Notes: generated from the letters alone by a model not told the origin. Numbered from the stretch's first letter, positions 1-9,211 are shown. The stretch: DNA of 64,000 nucleotides from JAFAMS01 sp049520515 (GCA_049520515.1 JBEKPS010000001.1:1-64000), one strand, 5' to 3'. Numbers and translations: made by a program.

Positions 1-29
1 GCGCTCTAAACCAACTGAGCTACAGCGCC
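1..29 (-). tRNA. tRNA, 5' part only (cut by window edge)
   Basis: Read on the minus strand, this begins with a 7-nt acceptor strand GGCGCTG, then TA, then a D-arm GCTC...GAGC around the loop AGTTGGTTTA. That is the normal start of a tRNA. The anticodon lies outside the window, so the amino acid cannot be assigned. It sits a few bases downstream of the tRNA-Val gene on the same strand and is probably cotranscribed with it. Confidence 0.85.
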
Positions 30-32
30 AAG

Positions 33-107
33 TGGTGGGCACGGTTGGGATTGAACCAACGACCTCTCCCGTGTGAAGGGAATGCTCTCCCACTGAGCTA
101 CGCGCCC
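33..107 (-). tRNA. tRNA-Val (anticodon CAC)
   Basis: A complete cloverleaf can be folded on the minus strand. The acceptor is GGGCGCG paired with CGTGCCC (one G-T pair), the D-arm is GCTC/GAGC, and the anticodon stem TTCCC/GGGAG carries the loop TTCACAC, giving anticodon CAC (valine). The T-arm is GTTGG/CCAAC with TTCAATC in the loop. The discriminator base is A and the 3' CCA is encoded in the DNA. Confidence 0.95.
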
Positions 108-179
108 ATAGGGCCTTGGCGAACCCAGGGATTCTACACGACGGTGGCTCAGCCTGTCCAGGACTTCTATGGAGGTTGC

Positions 180-602
180 TTGCTCGAAGGTTATCGTTAT
201 ATCGATCGCTTCCGCGTGGCGTTCTTTGAGATCGATATGCTCCGGCACACGAACCACATTGCCTACATTCGCTGGACTGAAACTGCGCGTTGCGCGTATT
301 TCGCCGAAGTGCTCGGCGAGGATATCACTGGACGTCGCGGATGCATCGCTGCACGACTCGAGGTCGATTATCGCGCACCGCTGGAATATCTCGAAAAGGT
401 CGCCGTCGGCTGCCGCATCTCCAGATTCGGCAACAAATCATTCGATACGGAATACGAGATCTGGAGCGAAACGCACGGCATCCTCGCCGCCAACTTGTAC
501 ATGAAGTGCGTCGCCTACGACTACACGCAGAAGAAATCGATTCCTATTCCGGACGAGTGGCGTAAGATCGTCGCGGAATACGAGCCGCTCGCTCCAACGT
601 AA
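180..602 (+). CDS. Acyl-CoA thioesterase, 4HBT hotdog family
   Basis: About 140 residues of the hotdog 4-hydroxybenzoyl-CoA thioesterase (YbgC/FcbC-like) type, predicted to hydrolyse cytosolic acyl-CoA esters. The N-terminal motif FFEIDMLRHTNHIAYIRW is the family signature: an acidic residue, then a conserved His-Asn region before the long helix. The chosen start is TTG at 180 because GGAGG lies four bases before it. The first in-frame ATG (237) would delete the active-site strand. Longer in-frame extension upstream runs through the tRNA-Val gene and is not credible. The gene ends against the convergent barrel gene with no gap. Substrate unknown. Confidence 0.85.
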   Translation: MLEGYRYIDRFRVAFFEIDMLRHTNHIAYIRWTETARCAYFAEVLGEDITGRRGCIAARLEVDYRAPLEYLEKVAVGCRISRFGNKSFDTEYEIWSETHGILAANLYMKCVAYDYTQKKSIPIPDEWRKIVAEYEPLAPT

Positions 603-2735
603 CTACGTCCCCTTCTGGCCTCCGACGTAGAAGATTACCTTAAAGATCGCCTGCGGCACGCTCACGAGTGTGTTCGGATCGCCGTACGCCACATAGAATT
701 CTTGGTTCTTGAGCCGCAAGTGGTACGCAACGGAGATGTTCGAGCACTGTCCGATGCAGTCGCCGCCGCCGTTGGGTTGCGGAGGGTTCCCCGTCACGCG
801 CCGAATCCCAATCCCAATGGACGAGTTCGGCGCGATTTGGTACGCGTATGAGACGTCTTCGAACCACTGGACGTTATCGGCGGTGCCTCGGGGCATCCAC
901 TGTGCCGTGCTGTCGTCGACGAGCGTGAGAAATCCGCGGTCGCCGATGCGAATCGTCGACGTGCGCAGCCACGTGTCGAGCCGGCCTAGGCCGTAACGTC
1001 CAGTATAGTATTGAATCTGCGTCGGTGTCGCAGACGTGCCGTGGGCCGGAAAGTTGCCGACGTTGCTTTGCAATCCGCTGTGGTAGGTCAAGCTAAAGCC
1101 GGCGTTTTGCGAGATCGGCGTGAGAATGTCGCCGAAGCGCCAATAATCCGAACCCGTATCGAGCTGGAGATCCCACGCACTCTTCGTCAAGAAATCGAGC
1201 GTCATCGCGTTATCGCTTTGGTTCTGGCCCAGCGTCGAACCCTGAAAGCGATCCAAGAAACCGCTGATACCGATGGATTGAAGTACACTCTGCTGTGCCA
1301 TCGTCCAAATGCGCACGATATACGTGCCGTAGCCGGCGATATCCGGATGCGAATTAAAGCCGTCGACCGGATCGAAGTACGCGCCGACTTTCCGAGCCGA
1401 GGCGAAGAACGCAAAGTTCTGATCGCCCCATCCACCTCCGGCATCGATCGCATCGCCACGCCCCGGATCGAGAACATTCGTGCCGCGGTCGGTCGAGAAA
1501 TTCACGTACCCGCTGAGATACTTGAGGCTTGAATAGTTGACTCCGACCTCGTCCGCATCGTCGACGACACCGGGGATATCGGCGGTAACGTGCTGCGCTG
1601 AGGCTTGCCAATGCGCGTCAGGCGACGTGTAGTCGAGCGCGGCAGCTGAGTCGTCGCGATTGACCCCGATCGCATCGAAGCTCGCGAAGCCGAAATTGCC
1701 TTGTCGCCCTTCGAACGCGTAGCCTTGCGAAGGCGTCGGAATTGCGGGCGTGTAGAGCGTCGTGCGGAATCCGTTGCAGACGTTGCAGTTGAACGTGTTG
1801 TAGAACGGCGCGGCCTGCGTGAAGAACGGACGCACTTCATTATAGACGCGCTGATAGACGCTCGGTGAGATCGTCTGCTGATCGAGCTCGACATTCGAGA
1901 AATCGGGATGGAAGGTCGCAAAGAACGACGACGTTGCCGTCACCGGAACGGAAAGGTCCGCGCCAACGCGTGAGGTCGAGCCGCCGGCCGACGGCGCTGC
2001 GACTGCACCGAGCGCATATGGCGCGAGCCGAGGCTCGGGCCGGGCGGCCTGAACCGTCACAACAGGAACCGTGATCGTACCGGCGCGGGACACATCGTCC
2101 GGACTTGTTTGCACGCCCTCGAACGACCAGACATATTCCACACCGGTCGCGCGGACATAGCGGATGAATTGCGCGCGCCACGCTCCCTTGTGCACGCCGT
2201 GGATCACGCTCATTGGAATGGCCATCGTTACGACGTATCCGCCGGAGACCGTCGCGCCGCGCGATTCCCAATGCGGTGCGAAAGCCGTATTCTCGTTCGA
2301 ATATTCATTGTGCGAGCCGTTTGGATTCGATTCGAACTGATACTCGAAGCCACCGGCGCCGTTCGGCCAGAGGTCAACCCAGACGGCGTCGTCGTTGCTC
2401 CACGACAACGATCCATTGTTGCCGTTGCTTCCGCCCGTAATAGCATCATCGCCGTGTTGCGAGATAAAGACCGGCCCTTGTTGCTGCGCATCGAAGCGCA
2501 CGTAAAGAAACTTGCCGTCGGTTGCGGTGCGGACTTCCGTCTGTTCCGCCGCAGGCCGCGCGTGGACCACGTCCCACGTCAACGTCGCGGGCGGCTGCGT
2601 CCAACTTGCAGTAGGCGCATGCGGGTCGAGCGACGGTGGCGTATCGACTTTTGGGACATCGAGCGCTGCGATTGCCGCGAAAACAACACCCCCGAGCACC
2701 AGCGCGAGGACGATTGCGAGAATACTCCGCTGCAC
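603..2735 (-). CDS. DUF5916-like outer-membrane protein with CBM9-like domain
   Basis: A 710-residue exported protein. An N-terminal hydrophobic segment (about residues 4-25) is a signal peptide or anchor. Residues roughly 45-220 resemble a family 9 carbohydrate-binding/DOMON-like beta-sandwich (the DKFLYVRF-type strand and the DDAVWVDL strand are typical). The remainder is rich in alternating aromatic/polar beta-strands, as in DUF5916 outer-membrane barrels. A CxxC pair (FNCNVCNG) and a second Cys pair near the C-terminus may form disulfides. The GTG start shares its G with the TAG stop of the upstream peptide-binding gene (TAGTG), so translation is probably coupled. Ligand and role are unknown; proteins of this type are found beside peptidases and transporters. 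Confidence 0.7.
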   Translation of the reverse strand: MQRSILAIVLALVLGGVVFAAIAALDVPKVDTPPSLDPHAPTASWTQPPATLTWDVVHARPAAEQTEVRTATDGKFLYVRFDAQQQGPVFISQHGDDAITGGSNGNNGSLSWSNDDAVWVDLWPNGAGGFEYQFESNPNGSHNEYSNENTAFAPHWESRGATVSGGYVVTMAIPMSVIHGVHKGAWRAQFIRYVRATGVEYVWSFEGVQTSPDDVSRAGTITVPVVTVQAARPEPRLAPYALGAVAAPSAGGSTSRVGADLSVPVTATSSFFATFHPDFSNVELDQQTISPSVYQRVYNEVRPFFTQAAPFYNTFNCNVCNGFRTTLYTPAIPTPSQGYAFEGRQGNFGFASFDAIGVNRDDSAAALDYTSPDAHWQASAQHVTADIPGVVDDADEVGVNYSSLKYLSGYVNFSTDRGTNVLDPGRGDAIDAGGGWGDQNFAFFASARKVGAYFDPVDGFNSHPDIAGYGTYIVRIWTMAQQSVLQSIGISGFLDRFQGSTLGQNQSDNAMTLDFLTKSAWDLQLDTGSDYWRFGDILTPISQNAGFSLTYHSGLQSNVGNFPAHGTSATPTQIQYYTGRYGLGRLDTWLRTSTIRIGDRGFLTLVDDSTAQWMPRGTADNVQWFEDVSYAYQIAPNSSIGIGIRRVTGNPPQPNGGGDCIGQCSNISVAYHLRLKNQEFYVAYGDPNTLVSVPQAIFKVIFYVGGQKGT

Positions 2736-4357
2736 TATTTAAATTGCCAGTCCGCCACGTTCCAGAACGTCGATCCGACGATCGTCGGGCGAACGCCCTC
2801 GAGATTCGTACTGCGCATATCCGTGATCGCAGCCCAGCGAATCACGTAATACGGGACGTCGCGCAGCTCGATCTCTTGAATCCGATCGTACAGCCGCTTT
2901 CGCGTCGGTACATCGAAGGTCGATGCCGCACGCTCCTCAAGCTCGCTGATCTCGTGGTTACGATAGAAGGCAAAGTTGTTGCCGTTCGGTGGAACGCGAT
3001 CTTCCTCGTTGACATTGATTTGCTCGGGATCCGGCGTTGCCGTAACGAACGCGGAAAGCGCGACGTCGTAATTTCCGGAGTAGAGCGGCCCGCCGTTCGC
3101 AGCCAGCGCGAACACCATCGAGGCAGGGCCGTTCTTGATCGTGACGTCGACGCCAATCGCCTTCCAATACTGCTGCAGGATGATCTCCGTTTGCTCGCGG
3201 GTTTGATTGCCGGCCGTCGACACGAACGTCAATTCCAACCGCTTGCCGTCCTTCGCGCGAATTCCGTCGGGGCCAAGCTTCCATCCAGCCTCATCCAACA
3301 AGCGCGCGGCATGAGCGGGGTCGTACGGATAATAGTCCAGCTTTCGATTGAACCACGGAGTCGCCGGGTTCTCCGACGTGGGTCCGAGGAGTCCCAAGCC
3401 GTGCGCGACCTTCGCGAAGATTTCGTGAACGTCGAAGCTGTAGCAGAGCGCAAGCCGAACACGGCGATCGTCCAGCGGTGCACGACCTGTGTTGAAAGTC
3501 AAATGCTCCCAGAACGTCTTCGCATTGAGCGCGGGAAGCATACCGGGAACGTTACCGAGATTCAAATAGGTTGACAGATTCAGTGTGTCCGCCATATCGA
3601 TCTCGTGCGTTCGCAAGGCGATCATCATCGTGTTGTCCGCAGTCAGAAAGCGCAGAACGATATGCTTTATCTTTGCGGGACCGCGATAGAACCGCGGATC
3701 CGCTTCGAGAATCATCTGGCTTCCCCGCTGCCAGCTCACGAGGCGATACGGCCCGCTTCCAATCGGTGCGCCGTTGAAATCAACGTGGTTCAGATCGTCG
3801 TACTTGGCGAGCAGGTGCGCGGGAATGATCGCGCCTGCGTTGCGGTCGCTGAACGCATCGAGTGCGGGTGCCCATGGGCGCTTGAGGACGATTCGCACCG
3901 TATACTTATCCGGCGTCTCAACGCGCGCGATCTCGTCGTAGGGCGTGCGCGTCGCAACGTTGTTTTTCGGATTCATCTGCGCATCAAAGGTGAACTTGAC
4001 GTCCTCCGATGTGACGGGAACGCCATCATGCCAGAACGCATTGTGGACCATGTGATACGTGAGCGTTCGGTTGTCCGCCGATATTCCGCCGTTTGCGCGC
4101 GTGGGAATTTCCTGCGCAAGATCGGGGATTCGATTTCCCCGCTCGTCGTACCGAGTCAGGCCGCTGAAAATGAACTGCGCGACATCGCTTTCGAGCGCTA
4201 GTGTCGCGACAATAGGATTGAGCACGGCGGGTTCTTGCGTGAGACCGATGTGCAGTGTTTGTTCCTGACCCTCAGCGGCACGCGGCATCGGCGCCGCCAC
4301 ACCCAAGAGCAGCAAACACGCCACCACGATCCGCGCCTTCGACCACACGAAACTCAT
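2735..4357 (-). CDS. ABC transporter substrate-binding protein, family 5 (peptide type)
   Basis: A 540-residue periplasmic solute-binding protein of the DppA/OppA/NikA family (SBP_bac_5). The N-terminus MSFVWSKARIVVACLLLL is a signal peptide ending near AEGQ. Family features are visible: LNPIVATLALESDVAQFIFSGL near the mature start, the FTFDAQ and GSGPYRL segments, and LCYSFDVHEIF in the middle. The start at 4357 is fixed by an ATGA overlap with the upstream acetyltransferase gene; an in-frame extension upstream would run through that gene. No permease or ATPase genes accompany it here, so it may feed a transporter encoded elsewhere. The ligand is probably an oligopeptide, by family only. Confidence 0.9.
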   Translation of the reverse strand: MSFVWSKARIVVACLLLLGVAAPMPRAAEGQEQTLHIGLTQEPAVLNPIVATLALESDVAQFIFSGLTRYDERGNRIPDLAQEIPTRANGGISADNRTLTYHMVHNAFWHDGVPVTSEDVKFTFDAQMNPKNNVATRTPYDEIARVETPDKYTVRIVLKRPWAPALDAFSDRNAGAIIPAHLLAKYDDLNHVDFNGAPIGSGPYRLVSWQRGSQMILEADPRFYRGPAKIKHIVLRFLTADNTMMIALRTHEIDMADTLNLSTYLNLGNVPGMLPALNAKTFWEHLTFNTGRAPLDDRRVRLALCYSFDVHEIFAKVAHGLGLLGPTSENPATPWFNRKLDYYPYDPAHAARLLDEAGWKLGPDGIRAKDGKRLELTFVSTAGNQTREQTEIILQQYWKAIGVDVTIKNGPASMVFALAANGGPLYSGNYDVALSAFVTATPDPEQINVNEEDRVPPNGNNFAFYRNHEISELEERAASTFDVPTRKRLYDRIQEIELRDVPYYVIRWAAITDMRSTNLEGVRPTIVGSTFWNVADWQFK

Positions 4358-4893
4358 ACTGGCGGCCCTTCCGAATTGTTCCAGCCCGGCGGATCGTAGC
4401 GGCCGAGCAGTAGTCCCATTGTGACTACGTCCCATTGCTCTCCGTTCAGACGGCGTAAGTGTCTGCGCCGAACTCCTTCGGGCACGAAGCCGAACTTGGA
4501 ATAGAGCGCAATCGCGGCGGCATTCCAGGGAAACACGTCGAGCGAAATCTTATGCGCGTGCATCGAATTCGCCCACTCGATGCCGGCTTTCATTAACGCG
4601 CTGCCGACACCAGTGCCGCGATGCGAGCGCTCGACAAGCATCGCGAGATCGTAAGCGCCAGGCCATCCGGGATGGAGCACCAGCTCCGCGACGATCGCGC
4701 GATCGCGTTGCGCCACAAACATCGCTGCATCGACACGGCGCAGTGTGGCGAGCAGTCCCGTCGTGCGGAGCTCTCGATTAACGGGAGGCTCGGTCGCGAT
4801 CCATCGGCCTTCGGCTGAGACCAATTCGAGCAAATCGACGATTCGCTCGATATCGTCTTCGGTCGCGCGTCGAATGAGGACGTCAGGCGGCAC
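4354..4893 (-). CDS. GNAT family N-acetyltransferase
   Basis: A 179-residue single-domain acetyltransferase. It opens with VLIRRATEDDIERIVDL, a typical GNAT beta1-alpha1. The acetyl-CoA pyrophosphate loop is RSHRGTGVGSALM (R-x-x-G-x-G), and the C-terminal NAAAIALYSKFGFVPEG motif is characteristic. The start is taken as GTG at 4893, 11 bases after the stop of the upstream membrane-protein gene and preceded by GAGG. An open frame continues upstream but only as the antisense-frame shadow of that gene. It overlaps the peptide-binding gene by ATGA. Acceptor substrate unknown. Confidence 0.85.
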   Translation of the reverse strand: MPPDVLIRRATEDDIERIVDLLELVSAEGRWIATEPPVNRELRTTGLLATLRRVDAAMFVAQRDRAIVAELVLHPGWPGAYDLAMLVERSHRGTGVGSALMKAGIEWANSMHAHKISLDVFPWNAAAIALYSKFGFVPEGVRRRHLRRLNGEQWDVVTMGLLLGRYDPPGWNNSEGPPV

Positions 4894-4904
4894 CGTGCCT
4901 CGTT

Positions 4905-5372
4905 CTATGCGGCCGAGGATAATCTCTTGAAGACGAGCAGTACCGGAATCCCGAATCCAATCGTGTGAGCTAGCCACAGATTTGCAAGCCGCGCGGCATC
5001 CACATGCGGCTGATGCGCGTGGCCCAGCGGCACAACGGCGTAGCGCATGACGAGCATGGCAATCGTACCGAACACGATACCCGCGACAATAGGATTCACG
5101 CGTTGCAATTCCGGACGGCTGCGCACGACGAGCGCGAGGATGATTCCCCACACCGCGCCGACGCACAGATTCATCACCAAGCCGAGCAATGCAGTCGGAA
5201 TACCGCCGAAGAATGCCGCGCGCCCGAGCGCATTCGAGGCATCCCATTGCGATATCTCGACGGGCGTTGCGACGTGCATGATCCACGACTGCGTGATGAT
5301 GAGATACAGATCGATCGCGAGCGCGCCTACGACGCCGGCCATGATCCCGGGACGGATAATGTCTCGCATCAC
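4905..5372 (-). CDS. Small four-helix integral membrane protein, unknown
   Basis: A 155-residue protein with four predicted membrane helices: about residues 8-27, 55-80, 95-112 and 130-148. Short charged loops include RSRPELQRVNP and GHAHQPHVDAARL. The family was not recognised; its general look is of small YagU/DUF1440-like membrane proteins. It is the first gene of a four-gene minus-strand operon (membrane protein, acetyltransferase, peptide-binding protein, barrel protein) with gaps or overlaps of 12 bases or less throughout. The intergenic stretch before it (5373-5419) also serves the divergent exported protein. Confidence 0.7.
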   Translation of the reverse strand: MMRDIIRPGIMAGVVGALAIDLYLIITQSWIMHVATPVEISQWDASNALGRAAFFGGIPTALLGLVMNLCVGAVWGIILALVVRSRPELQRVNPIVAGIVFGTIAMLVMRYAVVPLGHAHQPHVDAARLANLWLAHTIGFGIPVLLVFKRLSSAA

Positions 5373-5419
5373 TAACTAATTTCTTCGTCGGCGATTTTTC
5401 GTCTGTAGATTAAATTGAC

Positions 5420-6679
5420 ATGGGAACCGAGCGCTATCTGACGGACGCCTTGCCACGCTGCCGAACGTTCAAGCTGCCCGTGGATAAGCACCGCGCTCGC
5501 CTTGCGTTTTTCGTGGCCGCCCTCGTCGTTTCGTCGGCGGCTTCGGTTGCTCTGCCCGACGAGTCGGCGGTGATGAAACGCTTGCAGCCGAATCAGCGGA
5601 GCTTCGTCATCGTTGCGGACCGCCACGGTAATCCTCGAGCGCTCGCATACACGGGCAATTTTCGCATCGCCGTCGCAGGAAAGTTTTGGGACAAGCGAAC
5701 TCCCGCGATCGCGTTCGCAGACATACACACGCAGCCAGTTTCGTTCGTGCCGACGGCCACCTACGCGAAACCGAACGCGCGCCCCACGCCGAGAGTCACG
5801 AAGCACGACTTGACGTGGATGTTCGAGCATCGCTTCGTGCAACCGGCGCCCGATGACGATCGCGTTCCTGGTACGCCGGCCCGTTCCGAAGTCTCCTCAC
5901 CGTTCGATATCGACTCCGGCGCGTTCCACGGCGTCCGCACCTTGAATGGCTGGAGCGCCGAACGCGTCACCGTCTCGATCCCATGCGCTGTGAGCCATTT
6001 CACCAAAGGCCCCGGTTTCGACTCCGACGAGGAAACGGGCTACATTTATATTGGTGGATGGGGCGCCGGGCCAAACGGTGTCTCCGTCGATGCCGGACTG
6101 CAAAAAAGCTCGGCGCAATCGGGCGCCGACGACTACGCCTTCTATTGGAAGTACGCGACCAACAAGCCGATCACGTCCGATATGCGCTTCCCGTGCGGCG
6201 GACCAGACGTGACGCTCGAGCTTTATCCCGTCACACAGTCGCTGCTCGTGTTCACGGCAACGGGTATCAACGCTGACGGAAAGCGCGTCACGCTCACGAT
6301 GGTGCAAAAGACGCTTCCGCAAGATGGCTGGACGCCGTCGGGTGGTTCCAAGTCCGATGGCATCATTCTCAAGCGCATCGTTGCGATCGCGCAGCCATAC
6401 AGCTGGCATCATAATCCGCGACATCGCAATCGTTTCGTTGACGGAAGCTATTTCGGCGTCAAGAGTCCGACCGATCGCAAGCCGCGCATCGTTTTCAAGA
6501 GCTGCGAAATCGGCCACATCGCGCCGCCCGCAATCGCGCCGCGCTACGAAGCGTGGGCGCTACCCGAAACCTGGTCAGCCGCCGTTCCCGGAATGTATCT
6601 GGACTGGCCACCACTCGGCGTCAGCCGTCAGACATCAGGAGTCTGCGATGCCGCCGGGATTTATCTCCATGCCGTCTAG
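5420..6679 (+). CDS. Exported protein of unknown function
   Basis: A 419-residue protein with an uncleaved-looking basic N-region followed by LAFFVAALVVSSAASVA, a signal peptide. GTG at 5480 is an equally possible start that would give a shorter n-region. The body is beta-rich with many Trp, Tyr and Gly residues, including TGYIYIGGWGAGPNG and YAFYWKYATN, suggesting a beta-sandwich or lectin-like fold. Four Cys residues lie in the C-terminal two thirds. No family was recognised. It runs directly into the following PDZ protease gene, with the two probably in one transcript. Confidence 0.65.
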   Translation: MGTERYLTDALPRCRTFKLPVDKHRARLAFFVAALVVSSAASVALPDESAVMKRLQPNQRSFVIVADRHGNPRALAYTGNFRIAVAGKFWDKRTPAIAFADIHTQPVSFVPTATYAKPNARPTPRVTKHDLTWMFEHRFVQPAPDDDRVPGTPARSEVSSPFDIDSGAFHGVRTLNGWSAERVTVSIPCAVSHFTKGPGFDSDEETGYIYIGGWGAGPNGVSVDAGLQKSSAQSGADDYAFYWKYATNKPITSDMRFPCGGPDVTLELYPVTQSLLVFTATGINADGKRVTLTMVQKTLPQDGWTPSGGSKSDGIILKRIVAIAQPYSWHHNPRHRNRFVDGSYFGVKSPTDRKPRIVFKSCEIGHIAPPAIAPRYEAWALPETWSAAVPGMYLDWPPLGVSRQTSGVCDAAGIYLHAV

Positions 6680-6692
6680 AGGTCCAACTTCC

Positions 6693-8222
6693 ATGCGTCT
6701 CTTCTTCTCGTCGCTTCTCATCGCAGTGGCTCTGGTCTGTCGCGCAGCAATTGCAGCCGACGATGCATCGATCGGTTACGCCAAGATCAAGCCGTCGCTC
6801 GTCAAAATTTGGGCCCTCGACGGGAACGGAAAGCCGATTCAATCCGGTACGGGTTTCGTCGTCGCATCGGATAAAGGCGGATCGCTTGTCCTTACGTCGG
6901 CGCACACCGTCTTAAAAGCCGCGAAGATCGTCATCAATATTCCGGGACAAGCGCGCGACATCGACGCACGTCTGAAATCGGTCGGCCCGGTCGATACCGC
7001 GATGCTCAAAATCGACGAACCAAACTTGACTCCCGTGCGCTTCGTGGCTCAAGACCACGTGCTGCATGAGGGCAGCTACGTTGCGGTCGCCGGCTTCCTG
7101 AAAAACGACGAGTCGATCGAGATTGCCGGCCTCGTTCCGCGCGTGCTCTATCCGGGAACGATTAGCTCGCTCCCGAGCAGCGGACGGTTCCTCGATCTCG
7201 CTAACCTGAACATCGAGGAAGGCTTGAGCGGGTCGCCGGTCTTCGAACCGCGGACCGGCGAGGTTGTCGGCATGATCGACACCCGCGATACGAACCGTCA
7301 GGAACGCGGCGGCTATGCGATCTCTGCGCCGCTCGTCCTCAATCCGTTCTTCGAAGATCAAAAAGTTCGCGTCGCGTACGAGAACAGCGCTCATGCAGTA
7401 GCACCGGCACCGCCGGCGCCCGTTGTGCCGGCACCAGCACCTCCCGTGCCCGCCGCGCCGGCGCCGGCATTCCCATCGTCTGCGTTTGTTGCCGCCGAAC
7501 CACAGCCCAATTCCGAACCCGCTGAACCGCTACCTCAATCACAGCCGCCGCAGCAAGTCTTCCATCAGGTTTCCAATCTCGCGCAGAGCGATTTCACGGT
7601 GCAGACGTCTTGGATCACACAGCGTCCGGATGTCGGCGCGAATGTACTACACGTTCGTCTCAATCTGCATCCATCGCACGACATGGTTGCGCAAGCCGGG
7701 GATTTTCAGATCAGCGTTCCGTCACCGAATGGCGGGATGCAGACGATACGAGCGCGAGCACTTAGCGCAGGACCGGGCGAAGTTTACGGACCGAGGAAGC
7801 AGCTCTCCGTCGCAGCCGGTGAAACAACGGCGATTACGGCAAACTTCGTGGTTCCGCAAGACGCACAGCTCACCGCGGATGCTGGACGCAACGTGCAGTG
7901 GGTTGCCGCTGCTTCTCCCGCCGCACCACCCGCAGGTCCTCAGGGTGCGCCGCCGGCCACGATCGCTGATGCGTACGGGTTTGCGCTCCTGCAGACGCCT
8001 CGCGGCATTCTCGTCCAACAAGTTGCGCCGAACAGTCTCGCGCAAAAAGCCGGCCTTCAACCAGGCGACATCATCACGTCGATCAACGGGCAACGCGTAA
8101 CGGATGCTGCACAAGCTCGTCAGCTGATTGCGAGTTCACCAGAGGGCCAGCTCAACGTCGCCGTTCATCGCGCAAGCACGACGCCGCGCCCTGTAATGGC
8201 AACAGCTGCCCCGAATCAGTGA
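6693..8222 (+). CDS. Exported trypsin-like serine protease with C-terminal PDZ domain
   Basis: About 509 residues. MRLFFSSLLIAVALVCRAAIA is a signal peptide. A trypsin-fold domain follows with the likely catalytic triad in TSAHTVL (His near 70), GPVDTAML (Asp near 99) and EEGLSGSPVF (Ser near 178). Next come a Pro/Ala-rich linker (about 232-290), a beta-rich middle domain and a PDZ domain (LVQQVAPNSLAQKAGLQPGD, about 440-485). The order resembles HtrA/DegP proteases, but a long linker and an extra domain separate protease and PDZ. An alternative start at 6648 has a better AGGAG site but overlaps the previous gene by 32 bases. Predicted periplasmic quality control; substrate unknown. Confidence 0.8.
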   Translation: MRLFFSSLLIAVALVCRAAIAADDASIGYAKIKPSLVKIWALDGNGKPIQSGTGFVVASDKGGSLVLTSAHTVLKAAKIVINIPGQARDIDARLKSVGPVDTAMLKIDEPNLTPVRFVAQDHVLHEGSYVAVAGFLKNDESIEIAGLVPRVLYPGTISSLPSSGRFLDLANLNIEEGLSGSPVFEPRTGEVVGMIDTRDTNRQERGGYAISAPLVLNPFFEDQKVRVAYENSAHAVAPAPPAPVVPAPAPPVPAAPAPAFPSSAFVAAEPQPNSEPAEPLPQSQPPQQVFHQVSNLAQSDFTVQTSWITQRPDVGANVLHVRLNLHPSHDMVAQAGDFQISVPSPNGGMQTIRARALSAGPGEVYGPRKQLSVAAGETTAITANFVVPQDAQLTADAGRNVQWVAAASPAAPPAGPQGAPPATIADAYGFALLQTPRGILVQQVAPNSLAQKAGLQPGDIITSINGQRVTDAAQARQLIASSPEGQLNVAVHRASTTPRPVMATAAPNQ

Positions 8223-9211
8223 GCCTTAGTACTCGGAAATAACTGATCTTCGGCGGGAATCATTGCACGCTCCGCGACGCCCACGACAGAAGCGCCGAAG
8301 TTTCGCAAGAACATCTGTCCCATATCAGCCTCACCAGCGCCTTGAGCCAGAATTGAGCCACTGCAGCTCAAAAGTGTTAAACGGAGCGACGCGTGCGAAC
8401 GACCACTGAACCCGGACTGCTCGATTCGGATACTCGGGACGAGGATCGCTTGTGTCCCGCTCGCGGTGCACAACGCGCCCGCGGAGCTTAGAGTCGTCAA
8501 GTGATCTACCGATGAGCCAAGTTTGACGTCGAGCTTACGATCCTGCAATTGCTTGAGAAGCGAGTGCGTCATATCGGAAGCTCGCGGATCTGCCACGCCG
8601 GGTTCCTCAAATGGAACGAACAGGTAGTTCGACGGTGCCGCGGCCGCTACCGTCGCAATTGATTGAGATGCAACGGGAACCGTGTTTCCGATTGTAGCAG
8701 CGCCTCGTGCGGTAGCGGCCTCCTTTACGGCAGTTGTGAACGCCGCATCAATATCCGCACCCGCGTTTGAGACGTTAAAGACACCGCTTCGCGCCGTATC
8801 TCCCGTCGTCGTCTTGGTCCAGCGGAGGGCGCCATCGCATCCGAACTCATCCAAACGAAACTCAACGTGTGTCGCGGCACGGATAATCGTCACGATCGGA
8901 TTGTAGATCTGCTTCATGGTCTGCTCGTAGCGGCCTTCGGGCACCAGAATGCCGCTCGCGTTGGTGTCTGCGCAGATCTTGGCCGCGCTCGCAACTGCCG
9001 TCATGTGATCGATTGGCGCAACTGCGACAACGTTGACCATGGCCGCTCGCAAGTCGGAGGTCAGCTCTTGTGTTATGGCGACAGCGTGAGGATCGGTGCT
9101 CCCGGGTTGCTCGTACGGGATCAAGACGAAATTCGCGGATTGCGCCGAAGCAGACGCTGCCGTAAGCAACGACAATGCGGAAATCACAGCGGCTGATAAC
9201 AACGCCTTCAC
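8216..9211 (-). CDS. Exported protein with two tandem copies of an unknown domain
   Basis: A 331-residue protein with a clear signal peptide (MKALLSAAVISALSLLTAASASA). The mature part is an internal duplication. Residues about 26-160 begin NFVLIPYEQPGSTDPHA and residues about 195-320 begin NYLFVPFEEPGVADPRA, and both continue with a helix, an ID/VDHxT motif and a Cys. The two halves also share a GIL/AILVP strand. The domain was not recognised. The layout (strand, helix, then a possible nucleotide- or sugar-like pocket) is reminiscent of small periplasmic alpha/beta domains, but that is speculation. The 3' end overlaps the convergent protease gene by 7 bases. Confidence 0.7.
   Translation of the reverse strand: MKALLSAAVISALSLLTAASASAQSANFVLIPYEQPGSTDPHAVAITQELTSDLRAAMVNVVAVAPIDHMTAVASAAKICADTNASGILVPEGRYEQTMKQIYNPIVTIIRAATHVEFRLDEFGCDGALRWTKTTTGDTARSGVFNVSNAGADIDAAFTTAVKEAATARGAATIGNTVPVASQSIATVAAAAPSNYLFVPFEEPGVADPRASDMTHSLLKQLQDRKLDVKLGSSVDHLTTLSSAGALCTASGTQAILVPSIRIEQSGFSGRSHASLRLTLLSCSGSILAQGAGEADMGQMFLRNFGASVVGVAERAMIPAEDQLFPSTKAH

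Noticed and set aside
1..107. tRNA pair as an integration site for a genomic island
   Set aside because: No integrase follows and no direct repeat of the tRNA 3' end was noticed in the window.
45..179. N-terminal extension of the thioesterase from ATG 45
   Set aside because: It would be encoded by the antisense of tRNA-Val, and GGAGG with TTG at 180 gives the normal family start.
1011..1532. Long plus-strand frame opposite the DUF5916-like gene
   Set aside because: It has the Arg-rich composition of an antisense shadow. The same applies to many frames opposite strong genes, such as 2636-3574, 5897-6517, 10008-10547 and 34445-35287.
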